Of a stretch of 64,000 nt of DNA, positions 9,481-18,694 are shown one piece after another; positions within the stretch are counted from its first letter, which is position 1, and every line of letters begins with the position of its first letter. The position numbers were made by a program, and so were the translations under genes. Source of the stretch: JAUWKC01 sp035529895. GTDB lineage: Bacteria; Planctomycetota; Phycisphaerae; Sedimentisphaerales; Anaerobacaceae. The stretch spans positions 1 to 64,000 of the forward strand of contig DATKVV010000041.1 of the NCBI GenBank assembly GCA_035529895.1, in the 5' to 3' direction. Below the pieces are notes generated by a model that saw nothing but the letters and a program-made list of their open reading frames with translations, was not told the origin of the DNA and made no database searches.

Positions 9481-10494
9481 ATGGTAGAAGACAGCATCAG
9501 GGGCGAGGGCACAAGGGCCAGGGCTCAGGGAGATATAAGTCTCCAACGCGGGATTGTCAGTTCCCAGTCAAGCGCGGCCTGCACAAGGTGGCGTGAGCTT
9601 GATGTGCACACTTATATAAAGATCCTGATAATCGGGGGTTTATTCTACTATCTTTTTCACCACGAAATCAAGGGTATTGTGCAGGAATGGAAGAATCCGA
9701 GCTGGTCGCACGGTTTTCTAATTCCGCTTTTCAGCCTGTATTTTATCAACCAGCATAAGAGTGAGATTTTAAACGTTAGAGCCAAACCAAGTTACCTCGG
9801 TCTTGTTTTTCTTGTTCTCGGGATTCTGTTTTATCCTCTTAACAAGGCCAGCCCATCAGGCTACGGTTATCTTGGGTCCATCTGTGTGATAGCCGTGCTT
9901 GGCGCGATTATATTGTTTTTGGGGGGGTGGCAGTTGATTAAGTACACATGGCTGCCTGTCGCCTTTTTGGTTTTTGCGGTTCCGTTGCCGCAGAGATATT
10001 ATGTTCGTATGACAATGCCGATGCGACAATGGGCAGCGTCTGCGGCGACGTTTTTGCTGAATCTGGTCAGCGGGATTGAAGCGACGGCAAGCGGCGTGGT
10101 GATAGACGTGATTTACAAAGGCCAGCGGATTGAGCCTCCGCTTAACGTGGCCGAGGCGTGCAGCGGGATGCGGCTGCTGACGGCGTTCGTGGCTTTGGGA
10201 GTCGCCATGGCGTATTTGCACTACAGACCTATATGGCAGCGCATTGTTCTTTTGCTCAGCACGATACCTATAGCGATATTCTGCAACTTTGTGCGGGTTA
10301 CGGTTACCGGATTCATATATATATTTGTTCATCCGAGATACGCTCGGGGTATTTATCATGACATGCTCGGGATGGCGATGCTGCCGTTAGCTTTCGGATT
10401 GTACGGTCTGCTTGCGTGGTTCATGTCGAGTTTATTTATTGACGAGACACAGACGGTTGCCGAGGATGTGGTGGTCCGTAAAGACGATAGTTGA
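9481..10494 (+). CDS. exosortase (transpeptidase-like membrane protein)
   Basis: 337 residues with about eight membrane segments after a polar N-terminal tail of about 40 residues. The family's catalytic residues are visible: Cys227 in N-V-A-E-A-C-S-G-M-R, Arg272 in C-N-F-V-R-V, and His293 in Y-H-D-M-L-G. Exosortases are thought to cleave C-terminal sorting signals (PEP-CTERM and variants) at the inner membrane and pass the protein to the surface matrix. The ATG at 9481 is preferred over a TTG six bases upstream; the ribosome site is weak. It sits between an export lipoprotein and an EpsI-like protein, the standard exosortase/EPS context. No PEP-CTERM protein is visible in this window. Confidence 0.92.
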   Translation: MVEDSIRGEGTRARAQGDISLQRGIVSSQSSAACTRWRELDVHTYIKILIIGGLFYYLFHHEIKGIVQEWKNPSWSHGFLIPLFSLYFINQHKSEILNVRAKPSYLGLVFLVLGILFYPLNKASPSGYGYLGSICVIAVLGAIILFLGGWQLIKYTWLPVAFLVFAVPLPQRYYVRMTMPMRQWAASAATFLLNLVSGIEATASGVVIDVIYKGQRIEPPLNVAEACSGMRLLTAFVALGVAMAYLHYRPIWQRIVLLLSTIPIAIFCNFVRVTVTGFIYIFVHPRYARGIYHDMLGMAMLPLAFGLYGLLAWFMSSLFIDETQTVAEDVVVRKDDS

Positions 10495-10507
10495 GACGAG
10501 AAGTCAG

Positions 10508-11278
10508 ATGTCAGAAAGCAGATACGCGCGAATTTATTTACAGCCGGCGTTTTTGATATGTACGGGGGTGCTTGCTTTGGCGGCAGTTGGGATGGACCGC
10601 CTGCACGTACAGAAGGCTCCTTTTCTGCTGAAGAAGTCTCTTGATATGCTGGATGAGCAGGGATTGGCTCCGTATACGGTGGTGGCAAAAGAAAAAATCG
10701 AAAACGAAGAGATTATCAGAGAACTGGGTACAAGCGATTATATTCAATGGGTTCTCGAAGATGCCAATGCGGCGGCCGACAGTGCTGTGCGCAAATGCAC
10801 GCTGTTTGTTACTTATTACGAGCTTCCGGACCATGTGCCACATGTGCCGGAAGAATGCTATATGGGCACGGGGCATCAGGTGTTGGCGTCCGAGGGCGTG
10901 ACATTCGAAATAGGAGATGTTTCGCACCGGCCGGAGGTTAAGACTATTGAGGGTAAATACGTTGTGTTCGCCAGCACCGATTCGAGAAACTGGTGGGGGG
11001 ATTCAAAGTTTGCGATTTTATATTTTTTCAGTGTCAACGGGGTATATGCGAACAGCAGAGAAGACGCTCGATGGCTTCTCAATAAATATATTTTCTCCAG
11101 GTATGTGTACTTTTCAAAAGTTGAACTGAAGTTTTTTAATACGAGGTTCGGTCAGACAATTTATCCGAGCAAAGAAGAGGCGCTTAGAGCCGGTGAAAAG
11201 CTTTTGGCGGTTGTTTTGCCCGTTTTGGAAAAGGAGCATTGGCCCGACCGGCCGGTGGTAAATGAAAGCAAGAAATAG
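10508..11278 (+). CDS. EpsI-like exosortase-associated protein
   Basis: 256 residues from the ATG at 10508, 13 bp after the exosortase stop. One N-terminal membrane helix (about residues 10-25) precedes a periplasmic domain with Y-Y-E-L-P-D-H-V-P-H-V-P-E-E-C-Y-M-G-T-G, matching the EpsI/DUF3485 signature in which a Tyr, a His-x-Pro and a Cys-x-x-Gly lie close together. EpsI-family proteins are encoded beside, or fused to, exosortases and are needed for exopolysaccharide production in some bacteria; their biochemical role is unknown. A longer in-frame start overlapping the exosortase (10412) would add a tail without a ribosome site. Confidence 0.8.
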   Translation: MSESRYARIYLQPAFLICTGVLALAAVGMDRLHVQKAPFLLKKSLDMLDEQGLAPYTVVAKEKIENEEIIRELGTSDYIQWVLEDANAAADSAVRKCTLFVTYYELPDHVPHVPEECYMGTGHQVLASEGVTFEIGDVSHRPEVKTIEGKYVVFASTDSRNWWGDSKFAILYFFSVNGVYANSREDARWLLNKYIFSRYVYFSKVELKFFNTRFGQTIYPSKEEALRAGEKLLAVVLPVLEKEHWPDRPVVNESKK

Positions 11279-11336
11279 CGTACAGAAAGAACCGCGTGTT
11301 CGACAGTGTTTATAGCGGAAGTAAGGGAAGGACGCC

Positions 11337-14300
11337 ATGGCAAGGAAAAGATTGAATAAGAAGGTTGTATTTATCGGGTCGTTTTGTTTTCTCGTTGTGG
11401 TGGCGTTTTTGATTCTGGCGATTCTGCGTTTGAGCCGGTCCCCGGGAAAATTTATCGAAGATGGTGATGCTGCGGTGAAAGCAGCCCAAGAAGCGGGCGA
11501 CGAGGAGACAAGAACAAAGCAGTACGAGAGGGCCGAGCGCAGCTACTCGAGGGCGCGTTCTCTGGCAAAGACAGATTCGCTCAGGGTAGAAATCCTTTTC
11601 AAGCTTTCGGACATGTACGTGGCAACCGACCAGTGGCCCAAAGTGCTGGGATGCTGGAAAAACATAGTCCGACTGGACACGAATAACGCCAGAGCCCGGT
11701 ACGGGCAGTTGAAGTATTTTTACTTATTGGCCGACAGCGGTTCGCGCGGAGCGTGGCAGGAGGTTGCTTCACAAGCGTCGGAGTTTTTAGAAGCAGCCGA
11801 TAATTCGGACCTGCTTACGAAAGGTACGGCCGAATGGGACCCCTTTGGGGACCGAGAAAAAACAACTGGGGCGGAGCAATTGGGCTTGTTCCTGTACTTA
11901 GTTAGAGGCAGAGCCAACCTTGAAATAGGAAGAATGGGAACTTCCACCGACCGAGATGCAACACTTGCTCAGGCGATAGAGGACTTGAAAAAGGTGCAAG
12001 AACTCGAGCCAGGTAATGTTGACGCGGGGTGGTACCTGGCGCAAGCAGTAATCACTAAAGGAGAGATTCTTGCTTCAAGAGGGGAGCCTCATGAGAAAGA
12101 CAAAGCTGCAGAACAAGCGAAGGCAATATTGGAGCGGGCCGTAGAGGCGGCGGACTCCAATCCGAAGGCCTATACCAATCTTCTATCAATTAAACTGAAA
12201 TTGGCCGGGCGCGTCGGCGCTGGTCTTACGGAAAAACAATTTGAAGCTCTCGAACCCGAATACCTGTCGGTCGTGGAGAAATTTCCATCAAGTGCGGAGG
12301 TGTTTTCGGCACTAGCCGGGTTCTATCGGTACAGGCCCAAGAATCTCGATAAAGCTATGGAGGCCGCTGAAAAAGCCGTGGAGTTGGATAAGACAAGCGC
12401 GACCTATGCCATCAATGCGGCCGGTTTACACTATCGGAAGTTTTCTATCTACGGCGAGAAGCCTGAGCTTTACAAGGCGATAGAGGAGACCAAGAAAGCA
12501 CTTACATTGCCGGATGCGCAGGACAGACCGGGCCCGCGGCAGTGGGCAAACAAAATGAATAGAATATTCTTCTATGATTTCCTTGCGAAATGCTATATCG
12601 AGCAAATAATCGAGCCTCGGGCGGGAGAAACGGGGGCCAGGAAGGAAGAATTACTAACCGAAGCCGAGCAGGCGGTCCATGAAATTGAGCAGCTTTTCGG
12701 CGTCGGGGAAGCGCCGCAGGTTATTAAGGCACAAGGAATGCTTGAGCTTGCGAGGGGAAACAGAAGCGCGGCTGTCCGGAAGCTTTATGCAGCTTATCAG
12801 CAGTTTAAGGCCTCCAAACCTGCCGCACCGCCGTTTCCTGCAGATCCTCAGTATGCCGATCTTTGCTACACGCTGGCGAAGGTTTTCTGGGAGACATCTG
12901 AAGTTGGTGCTGTCAGCGAGTTCATGGCAAATGCACTGTATTCGGGTATTGTCGAGACCAGGCCCGAAGCGATTTTGGATTACGCAGAGGTTCTTTTGAA
13001 GCTCAATCTCTGGGCTGACGCCGTGTCCAATGTACAAGTGTTTGAGGAGCATTTTTGGACCAACGAAAGAAGCCGGGTGCTTCACCTGAAGGCGTTAATC
13101 GGTGGAAATCAATTCGAAGACGCGGAGAAGGAGCTTGCCAAGATGCCGGCAGGTGATTCGAGTACAATTACACTCAAGCTGGCCCTGGTCCAGGCCAAGG
13201 TCAGGCAAATTGAAAGAGGCTTGGCGCAAAAGCAAATAAAAGAGACCTCGCGGGCAATCATCCAGAAGCCGGAGGCGCCAGAGAAAGAAGGCGCTGAGCC
13301 GGAAGGCTCTGTCCAATTAATGACATCTGAACTGAGGGCTTACCGCGGTGATGTGGCCGAATTGGTGGGAAAGCTGCTGGAGATAGAGCCGAACTCCGTT
13401 GAAGAGAGTTCTGTAATCGGCGTCTGCAACAGTTACGTAGCCGAAGGAAATATTGACGGGGCGAAGGCACTGATTGACCGGTTTTTAGGGCATTCTCCAA
13501 ATAATACGCTGGTTCTATTTTATAGACAGATGCTTTCCGAACCGGAGCCACGAAATATTTCGGAGGAAAGGCGCAGGGAAATAGAAGAACAGGTTCTTTC
13601 AAATATTGCCGACCCGGTTCAGCGGGCCATAGACCTTGGTAGACTTTATCATAGCTATAACGAGCTCGAGAAAGCGGCCGTTGAATTCAGAAAAGTATTT
13701 AAGACGCAGGCTTCTCAGGAGGGTAAGGTTGAGAAAACGGTTACTGAGGGGGAAGAAGAGAGAGCATTGCGGCGTCTTGCCGCAACGTATCTTTTTGAGA
13801 TAGCACTTTCAACCAAGGACTGGGCGGGAGCAGAACAAATTGCTGACCGGGCACGAACCGAAGACTTTGACGATTGTGAAGGTTTGTTTTTTGCCGGTCG
13901 TCTTGCCGCAGCTAAGGGGGAGTACAAAGACGCATTGACGTGGCTGGATAAATGCCTGAAGGAAAGGCCCGTCTTTTCGCGCGGGTATCTGTTGAGAAGT
14001 AATGTCAATGCCGCCCTTGGGAACGAATACTCATCCATTGAAGACGCCCAAAAAGGGGCAGCTTTGAACCCGCTGGACGGAACTATTGCAAAAGGATTAG
14101 CGGTTGTACTGACCCGGCGCAATCAGAAGCTTGGTGATAACGTATCATCCGAGCAAATGATTGAAGCCAAGCGTGCTTTGCTGAGGGCAATAAGTCTGAA
14201 TCCGGGCGATTTGCAGTTGCGGAGCTTCTACGCTGAGTTTATAAGCTCCACGGAGCCGGCAAACGCATTGGCAATTCGACAGCAATTGCAGAAGGTTGCT

Positions 14301-16334
14301 CCAAGCGTGGAAAATGCATTATCGCTGGGGTTTATGGCAATGAGGATGGCCGTCAATAAGACGGCATCGGCTGAGAAAAACGCCTTGCTTGATATCGCTG
14401 GTTCGTCTTTTGAACAAGCCAGAGCCCTGGACCCGCAGAACGAAGCTGTGCTTGCAGCTCAAGCGGAGTACTATCGAGTTATCGGCCAGCCGGAAAAGGC
14501 ACAAGAGAGCCTTGTGCAGGCACAGGACGAGAAACTGCTCTGGGTGCATTATTACCGACTGGGTAAATTCGAAGATGCGAAAAAGGTCCTGGAGCAGTTA
14601 TACAAGAGCGGGCCAAAAGACAGCGACGTGGTCAAAGGGCTTTTGGCTGTCGCCGAGAAAACGGTGGACCAGGATGCCGCAAAGAAATATTCCGAAGAAC
14701 TTCTGTCACTCGAAGGGAGTGTTGATAACCACCTTATACAAATTCAGAGCTTTCTTAAGACAGGTCTTGTCAAAGAAGCCGAATACAAGCTTCAAAGCTT
14801 TAAGGAGAAGTATCCTGACGAGCCCAGAGCGCTGTTGCTCGAGGGCTGGTCGGCGATGATGCAGGGACAGCTTACAAGGGCGCTGGAGCTCACAAATCGC
14901 TATCTCGCGAGCAATCAAAAAGACGCGCTTGCCTGGAGGCTGAGAGGTGAAATAAATCTTTTGAAGACTGATTATAGTCAGGCAATCGAAGACTTTCAAA
15001 CCAGCAAGTCGTTGCAGTCCGATTCTGCCGGGCGTGTCGGTTTGGCGAAGGCGTATTTGGGAGCAGGCCGGCAGGAGGACGCTATCACAGAACTTAAGAG
15101 TTTAATCGACCATCCGCAAACTGCCAGGGAAAGCGGGAGGGGTCCCAGAGAGCTGCTCGAGCGGATTTACCAGCGGTCCGGCAGAAAAGAAGCACTCAGA
15201 GAATTGTACGATAAGACTATAGAAGAGTTTCCCGAGGATGTAAGATGGTACAATCGGGCGGCGGCCTTTGCGGCAGCGCAGGGCAAATTCGGCCGGGCGG
15301 AACAGTTGTACACGCAGGTGTTACAAAAAGGTGAGTATGGCGGGGATTATGCAACAGCGCTGGACGGATATTTACAGGCTCTTATATTGGCTGCCGGGAC
15401 GCCAAACTCGGCGAGGAGCGTTTGGGACCCGAGGAAGCTGGAGAAGGTTTTTGAAGAGGGCAGAAAATATGTGGACAGCGATATTGCCCCGATAGCATAC
15501 CTGCGAATGGCCGAGGCAAAAGCAAAGCTTGGCGACAAAGCGACCGCCATAGAGTATTGTCAAAAAGGTATGGCGAAGGCGTTTGGGGGGGCAGATGAGA
15601 TTCTCGCTTCCAAGGTTTTACGGCGAACGTATTCACTGCTTGGCGCTGAAGAAGTGCTGAAGTGCTGCAAGCAGAGGCTCGAAACGGACCCGGACTCACT
15701 TGTCGTCAATTTGACTATGTCTGATCTGATGACGATTCGCGGTGAATACAACGAAGCACTGCGTTATGTTGACAAATGCCTGCAGATAGCGGGGCCTGCC
15801 AGCCCGCAGGCGGTCGGTTATCTAATCAGGAAAGTGGCTGTTTTGGACCTGGCGTATAACAAGACTTCCGATAATAACTACCTTAAGAGGATTGTCACCG
15901 AGTGCGAAAGTCTCCTTGTTAAACTGCCGAATAATATGATTGCTTTGAATAACCTGGCATACGTGCTGGCAAAGAATAACGAACGGCTCGATGAAGCGCT
16001 GAAGTATGCCGAGCGTGCGTGCGAGGCACAGCCGAATAATCCGGTGTTTTTGGATACTTATGCCTTCGCGTTGTATAAGAATGGCAAAAAGCCAGAGGCA
16101 GATGCGACCATGCAGGCGGCTATCCAACAGTACGAGCTGCAACGAATGGAGGTGCCGGCGGAGGTTTATGAGCATTTGGGTACGATAAAGGAAGAACTCG
16201 GGGCAAAGACCGAAGCAGTCGAAGCTTATAAGAAAGCACTGGAAGCAGGAGAGGGTAAACTGTCAGGCGCAGCCCGGCAAGCAATAGAGGCAGCAATCGA
16301 ACGGCTGTCTGGCCAGGAAGGAACCAAAGGTTAA
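11337..16334 (+). CDS. giant membrane-anchored TPR protein of the EPS locus
   Basis: 1665 residues. A basic N-terminus and one membrane helix (about residues 9-27) put almost the whole chain in the periplasm. The rest is alpha-helical and made of degenerate tetratricopeptide repeats; clear ones are at about 40-110, 320-380, 860-960 and 1520-1600 (the last with A-L-N-N-L-A-Y-V-L-A and Y-A-E-R-A-C-E-A-Q-P-N-N-P). TPR proteins called PrsT are regular members of exosortase/EPS loci and are thought to scaffold secretion, but they are usually around 900 residues, so this one is nearly twice as long. AAGGGAAGGA precedes the ATG. Confidence 0.87.
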   Translation: MARKRLNKKVVFIGSFCFLVVVAFLILAILRLSRSPGKFIEDGDAAVKAAQEAGDEETRTKQYERAERSYSRARSLAKTDSLRVEILFKLSDMYVATDQWPKVLGCWKNIVRLDTNNARARYGQLKYFYLLADSGSRGAWQEVASQASEFLEAADNSDLLTKGTAEWDPFGDREKTTGAEQLGLFLYLVRGRANLEIGRMGTSTDRDATLAQAIEDLKKVQELEPGNVDAGWYLAQAVITKGEILASRGEPHEKDKAAEQAKAILERAVEAADSNPKAYTNLLSIKLKLAGRVGAGLTEKQFEALEPEYLSVVEKFPSSAEVFSALAGFYRYRPKNLDKAMEAAEKAVELDKTSATYAINAAGLHYRKFSIYGEKPELYKAIEETKKALTLPDAQDRPGPRQWANKMNRIFFYDFLAKCYIEQIIEPRAGETGARKEELLTEAEQAVHEIEQLFGVGEAPQVIKAQGMLELARGNRSAAVRKLYAAYQQFKASKPAAPPFPADPQYADLCYTLAKVFWETSEVGAVSEFMANALYSGIVETRPEAILDYAEVLLKLNLWADAVSNVQVFEEHFWTNERSRVLHLKALIGGNQFEDAEKELAKMPAGDSSTITLKLALVQAKVRQIERGLAQKQIKETSRAIIQKPEAPEKEGAEPEGSVQLMTSELRAYRGDVAELVGKLLEIEPNSVEESSVIGVCNSYVAEGNIDGAKALIDRFLGHSPNNTLVLFYRQMLSEPEPRNISEERRREIEEQVLSNIADPVQRAIDLGRLYHSYNELEKAAVEFRKVFKTQASQEGKVEKTVTEGEEERALRRLAATYLFEIALSTKDWAGAEQIADRARTEDFDDCEGLFFAGRLAAAKGEYKDALTWLDKCLKERPVFSRGYLLRSNVNAALGNEYSSIEDAQKGAALNPLDGTIAKGLAVVLTRRNQKLGDNVSSEQMIEAKRALLRAISLNPGDLQLRSFYAEFISSTEPANALAIRQQLQKVAPSVENALSLGFMAMRMAVNKTASAEKNALLDIAGSSFEQARALDPQNEAVLAAQAEYYRVIGQPEKAQESLVQAQDEKLLWVHYYRLGKFEDAKKVLEQLYKSGPKDSDVVKGLLAVAEKTVDQDAAKKYSEELLSLEGSVDNHLIQIQSFLKTGLVKEAEYKLQSFKEKYPDEPRALLLEGWSAMMQGQLTRALELTNRYLASNQKDALAWRLRGEINLLKTDYSQAIEDFQTSKSLQSDSAGRVGLAKAYLGAGRQEDAITELKSLIDHPQTARESGRGPRELLERIYQRSGRKEALRELYDKTIEEFPEDVRWYNRAAAFAAAQGKFGRAEQLYTQVLQKGEYGGDYATALDGYLQALILAAGTPNSARSVWDPRKLEKVFEEGRKYVDSDIAPIAYLRMAEAKAKLGDKATAIEYCQKGMAKAFGGADEILASKVLRRTYSLLGAEEVLKCCKQRLETDPDSLVVNLTMSDLMTIRGEYNEALRYVDKCLQIAGPASPQAVGYLIRKVAVLDLAYNKTSDNNYLKRIVTECESLLVKLPNNMIALNNLAYVLAKNNERLDEALKYAERACEAQPNNPVFLDTYAFALYKNGKKPEADATMQAAIQQYELQRMEVPAEVYEHLGTIKEELGAKTEAVEAYKKALEAGEGKLSGAARQAIEAAIERLSGQEGTKG

Positions 16335-16399
16335 GAACTGGAAAGGAAGACCAAAACCAGAACTTTTGTGTTTATGTATTACATTGGCAGTTTTTTAAG

Positions 16400-18640
16400 A
16401 TGGTAGAGCAAAGACAATTGGCTGTGAACAGAATGATTGGGCCGAGGCCGGAGGCAATTGGGGCTGCGCTGACACCGAAGGAAGTCCTTGGAATATTGCG
16501 TCGTCACATATTGCTGTTGGTTTCTTTTACGATATTGGGTTTTATAATTGGCGGCGCGGCGTGGTTTATCTTATTGCGTTATGCTCCAAAATATACCGCC
16601 CAGACTTATCTGAAGGTTCTTCCACCAGTGGAAAAAGACCCCATGATCATAGCCACACCCATGGTGCAAAAAGATATTCAATATGGCTATCGCGCTTCGA
16701 TAGCGGCTCTGATAACGCAGCAAAGCACTCTGCAAAATCTGCTTGACCTCAAGAAAGTCCAGGACACCGATTGGTTCAAGCAGTTCGGAGACGTTCAACG
16801 TGAAAAGTACAAATGTATTAGAAAAGCCTTTAAGGATTTGGAGAAACATTTCAGAGCTTACCCTGACAGAGACCGCGAGTTCGTTACTGTCTCGATGACC
16901 TGCGGCAGCAAGCGGGAGGCAGCAGAGATAGTTAACCAAATGGTGGAGATGTTTGTCTCCTCGCGAGGCTATACAGAACGGCAGGATATTGAGAAGAAAC
17001 TGCTAAATCTTGAAACCGAAAGAACGGCTGTTCAAAGAGATTTGGATGCGTCTGAAAGGGGGCTGGATGAGGTACGTGAGAGGTTCGGTATAACGGACCT
17101 CGAACAATTTGGGAGCCGCTATTTCCAGCATACGGTCGAGATAAAGCTGAACGACCTGGAAATTGAGCAAAACAGGCTTATGCTGGACATAGGGCAGCTT
17201 CGAGCATCCATAAAGACCCTCGATGAGCAGGCCACAGGGCCGGTTTCAGTGCAGGTGGAACATCAAATAGAGACTGACCCTGTTATGGTGATGCTTGCTC
17301 AGCAGCTTGCTTTGGCAGAGTCGGCACTTGTAGGCAGACTTGCAAAGTTTGGCGAAGATCACCGGGTAGTACGCCAGGCGCAGGAGCAGATAAGCGAAAT
17401 CAAAGAAGAAAGACGAATCAGAAAAGCGGAAATCGCAGAGCAGACACGACAAGCGAACCTTCGCAATGCCCAGGACGGGCTCATCGTGCTGACGGACAGA
17501 ATGGCGGAATTGGAAAGGATGCGAACTGAAGCGGCCGCGAAGAAAAAGGACCTTGATTTGGCTCGTGTTCAATACGCTCAGCGACAAGCTATAAGAGATG
17601 AAAGAAGACTAAAGCTTGATGAGATAAAATCGCAAATTGACAATTACCAGATAATTCGCGGTGCCCCGGAGACAACCAAGGTGCAGACTGTCGGGCCTGC
17701 TCCGGAACCGCTGGAAGTAAGCTCTCCGAGGTGGGAGTTCTACTTTCCCGGAGGGACGGTGCTGGGCCTGATGCTCGGCATCGGACTTGCTTTCCTTATC
17801 GAGCTGCTCAATGACCTGGTGCGGACGCCGAGAGACGTGGGCAAATACCTGCACATTCCGCTGCTGGGTATTATTCCTGACGCCGCCGAAGACGGACAGG
17901 TCGGGGACATTGACCTGTGTCATGTTGTTCGTCAGGCGCCTTATTCTGTCATAAGCGAATCCTACAGAAGGCTTCGAACGAATTTGAAGCTATCGACCTC
18001 GGCTGATTCTTCGAAGGTTCTGCTTGTCAGCAGCGGCATGGCAGACGAGGGCACGACTTCCGTAGCGGTAAACCTTGCAACGACTCTGATTGCCGAAAGC
18101 AAGAAAGTGCTGCTTGTAGACGCGAATTTGAGGCGGCCGAGTTTGCAGACCGTATTTGCGAAGGGTGAATCCGGGCAGAACGGGGCTGAGCGTACCGAAT
18201 TTGGATTGAGCACATTGCTTTCGGGTATGTGCAGCTATGAGGACGCTTTAAAGACCAACGTTATGGAAGGTCTCGACGTAATCCATGCCGGAGTATTACC
18301 TTCGAATCCGGCAGAGATGCTCGGCAATTCCAAGATGGAACAATTGATTAAGGAACAGCGTGCTAATTATGATTACGTCATAATCGACGCTCCTCCCGTG
18401 CTGCTGGTAAGCGACTCCAAGGTGCTGGCGCGGGTTGTTGACGGCACGCTGCTGGTATTTAATGCCGGCACTACAAGAAGAGGTGCCGCTCAAAGAACAA
18501 TTCAGGAAATACGAGCGGTAAATGCCACGATAATCGGCTGTGTACTTTTTGCTGTGAGGGCTATGAAGGGCGGCTACTTCCACGAGCAGTTCAAGTCTTA
18601 TCAGGAATACCAGAAATTACAGCTCGCTCATTCTGTCTAA
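16400..18640 (+). CDS. Wzc-like chain-length determinant fused to a BY-kinase-type ATPase domain
   Basis: 746 residues. Wzz domain with membrane helix 1 (about 38-58) and helix 2 (about 450-468), separated by a long coiled coil (about 190-410) rich in Glu, Arg and Gln. The C-terminal P-loop domain (from about 520) keeps the second Walker A' motif L-L-V-D-A-N-L-R-R-P (about 573) and the Walker B-like D-Y-V-I-I-D-A-P-P-V (about 657). However, the Walker A reads G-M-A-D-E-G-T-T: the invariant Lys is Thr552 (ACG instead of AAG/AAA). The C-terminal tail has only a few Tyr (G-G-Y-F, S-Y-Q-E-Y). Role: sets exopolysaccharide chain length and couples it to the Wza-like channel; kinase activity is doubtful. 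Confidence 0.9.
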   Translation: MVEQRQLAVNRMIGPRPEAIGAALTPKEVLGILRRHILLLVSFTILGFIIGGAAWFILLRYAPKYTAQTYLKVLPPVEKDPMIIATPMVQKDIQYGYRASIAALITQQSTLQNLLDLKKVQDTDWFKQFGDVQREKYKCIRKAFKDLEKHFRAYPDRDREFVTVSMTCGSKREAAEIVNQMVEMFVSSRGYTERQDIEKKLLNLETERTAVQRDLDASERGLDEVRERFGITDLEQFGSRYFQHTVEIKLNDLEIEQNRLMLDIGQLRASIKTLDEQATGPVSVQVEHQIETDPVMVMLAQQLALAESALVGRLAKFGEDHRVVRQAQEQISEIKEERRIRKAEIAEQTRQANLRNAQDGLIVLTDRMAELERMRTEAAAKKKDLDLARVQYAQRQAIRDERRLKLDEIKSQIDNYQIIRGAPETTKVQTVGPAPEPLEVSSPRWEFYFPGGTVLGLMLGIGLAFLIELLNDLVRTPRDVGKYLHIPLLGIIPDAAEDGQVGDIDLCHVVRQAPYSVISESYRRLRTNLKLSTSADSSKVLLVSSGMADEGTTSVAVNLATTLIAESKKVLLVDANLRRPSLQTVFAKGESGQNGAERTEFGLSTLLSGMCSYEDALKTNVMEGLDVIHAGVLPSNPAEMLGNSKMEQLIKEQRANYDYVIIDAPPVLLVSDSKVLARVVDGTLLVFNAGTTRRGAAQRTIQEIRAVNATIIGCVLFAVRAMKGGYFHEQFKSYQEYQKLQLAHSV

Positions 18641-18694
18641 CTGATACAGGCGATAGTTATTGCGATACGCAGATTGGGTTGCGAAAGGCTTTTT

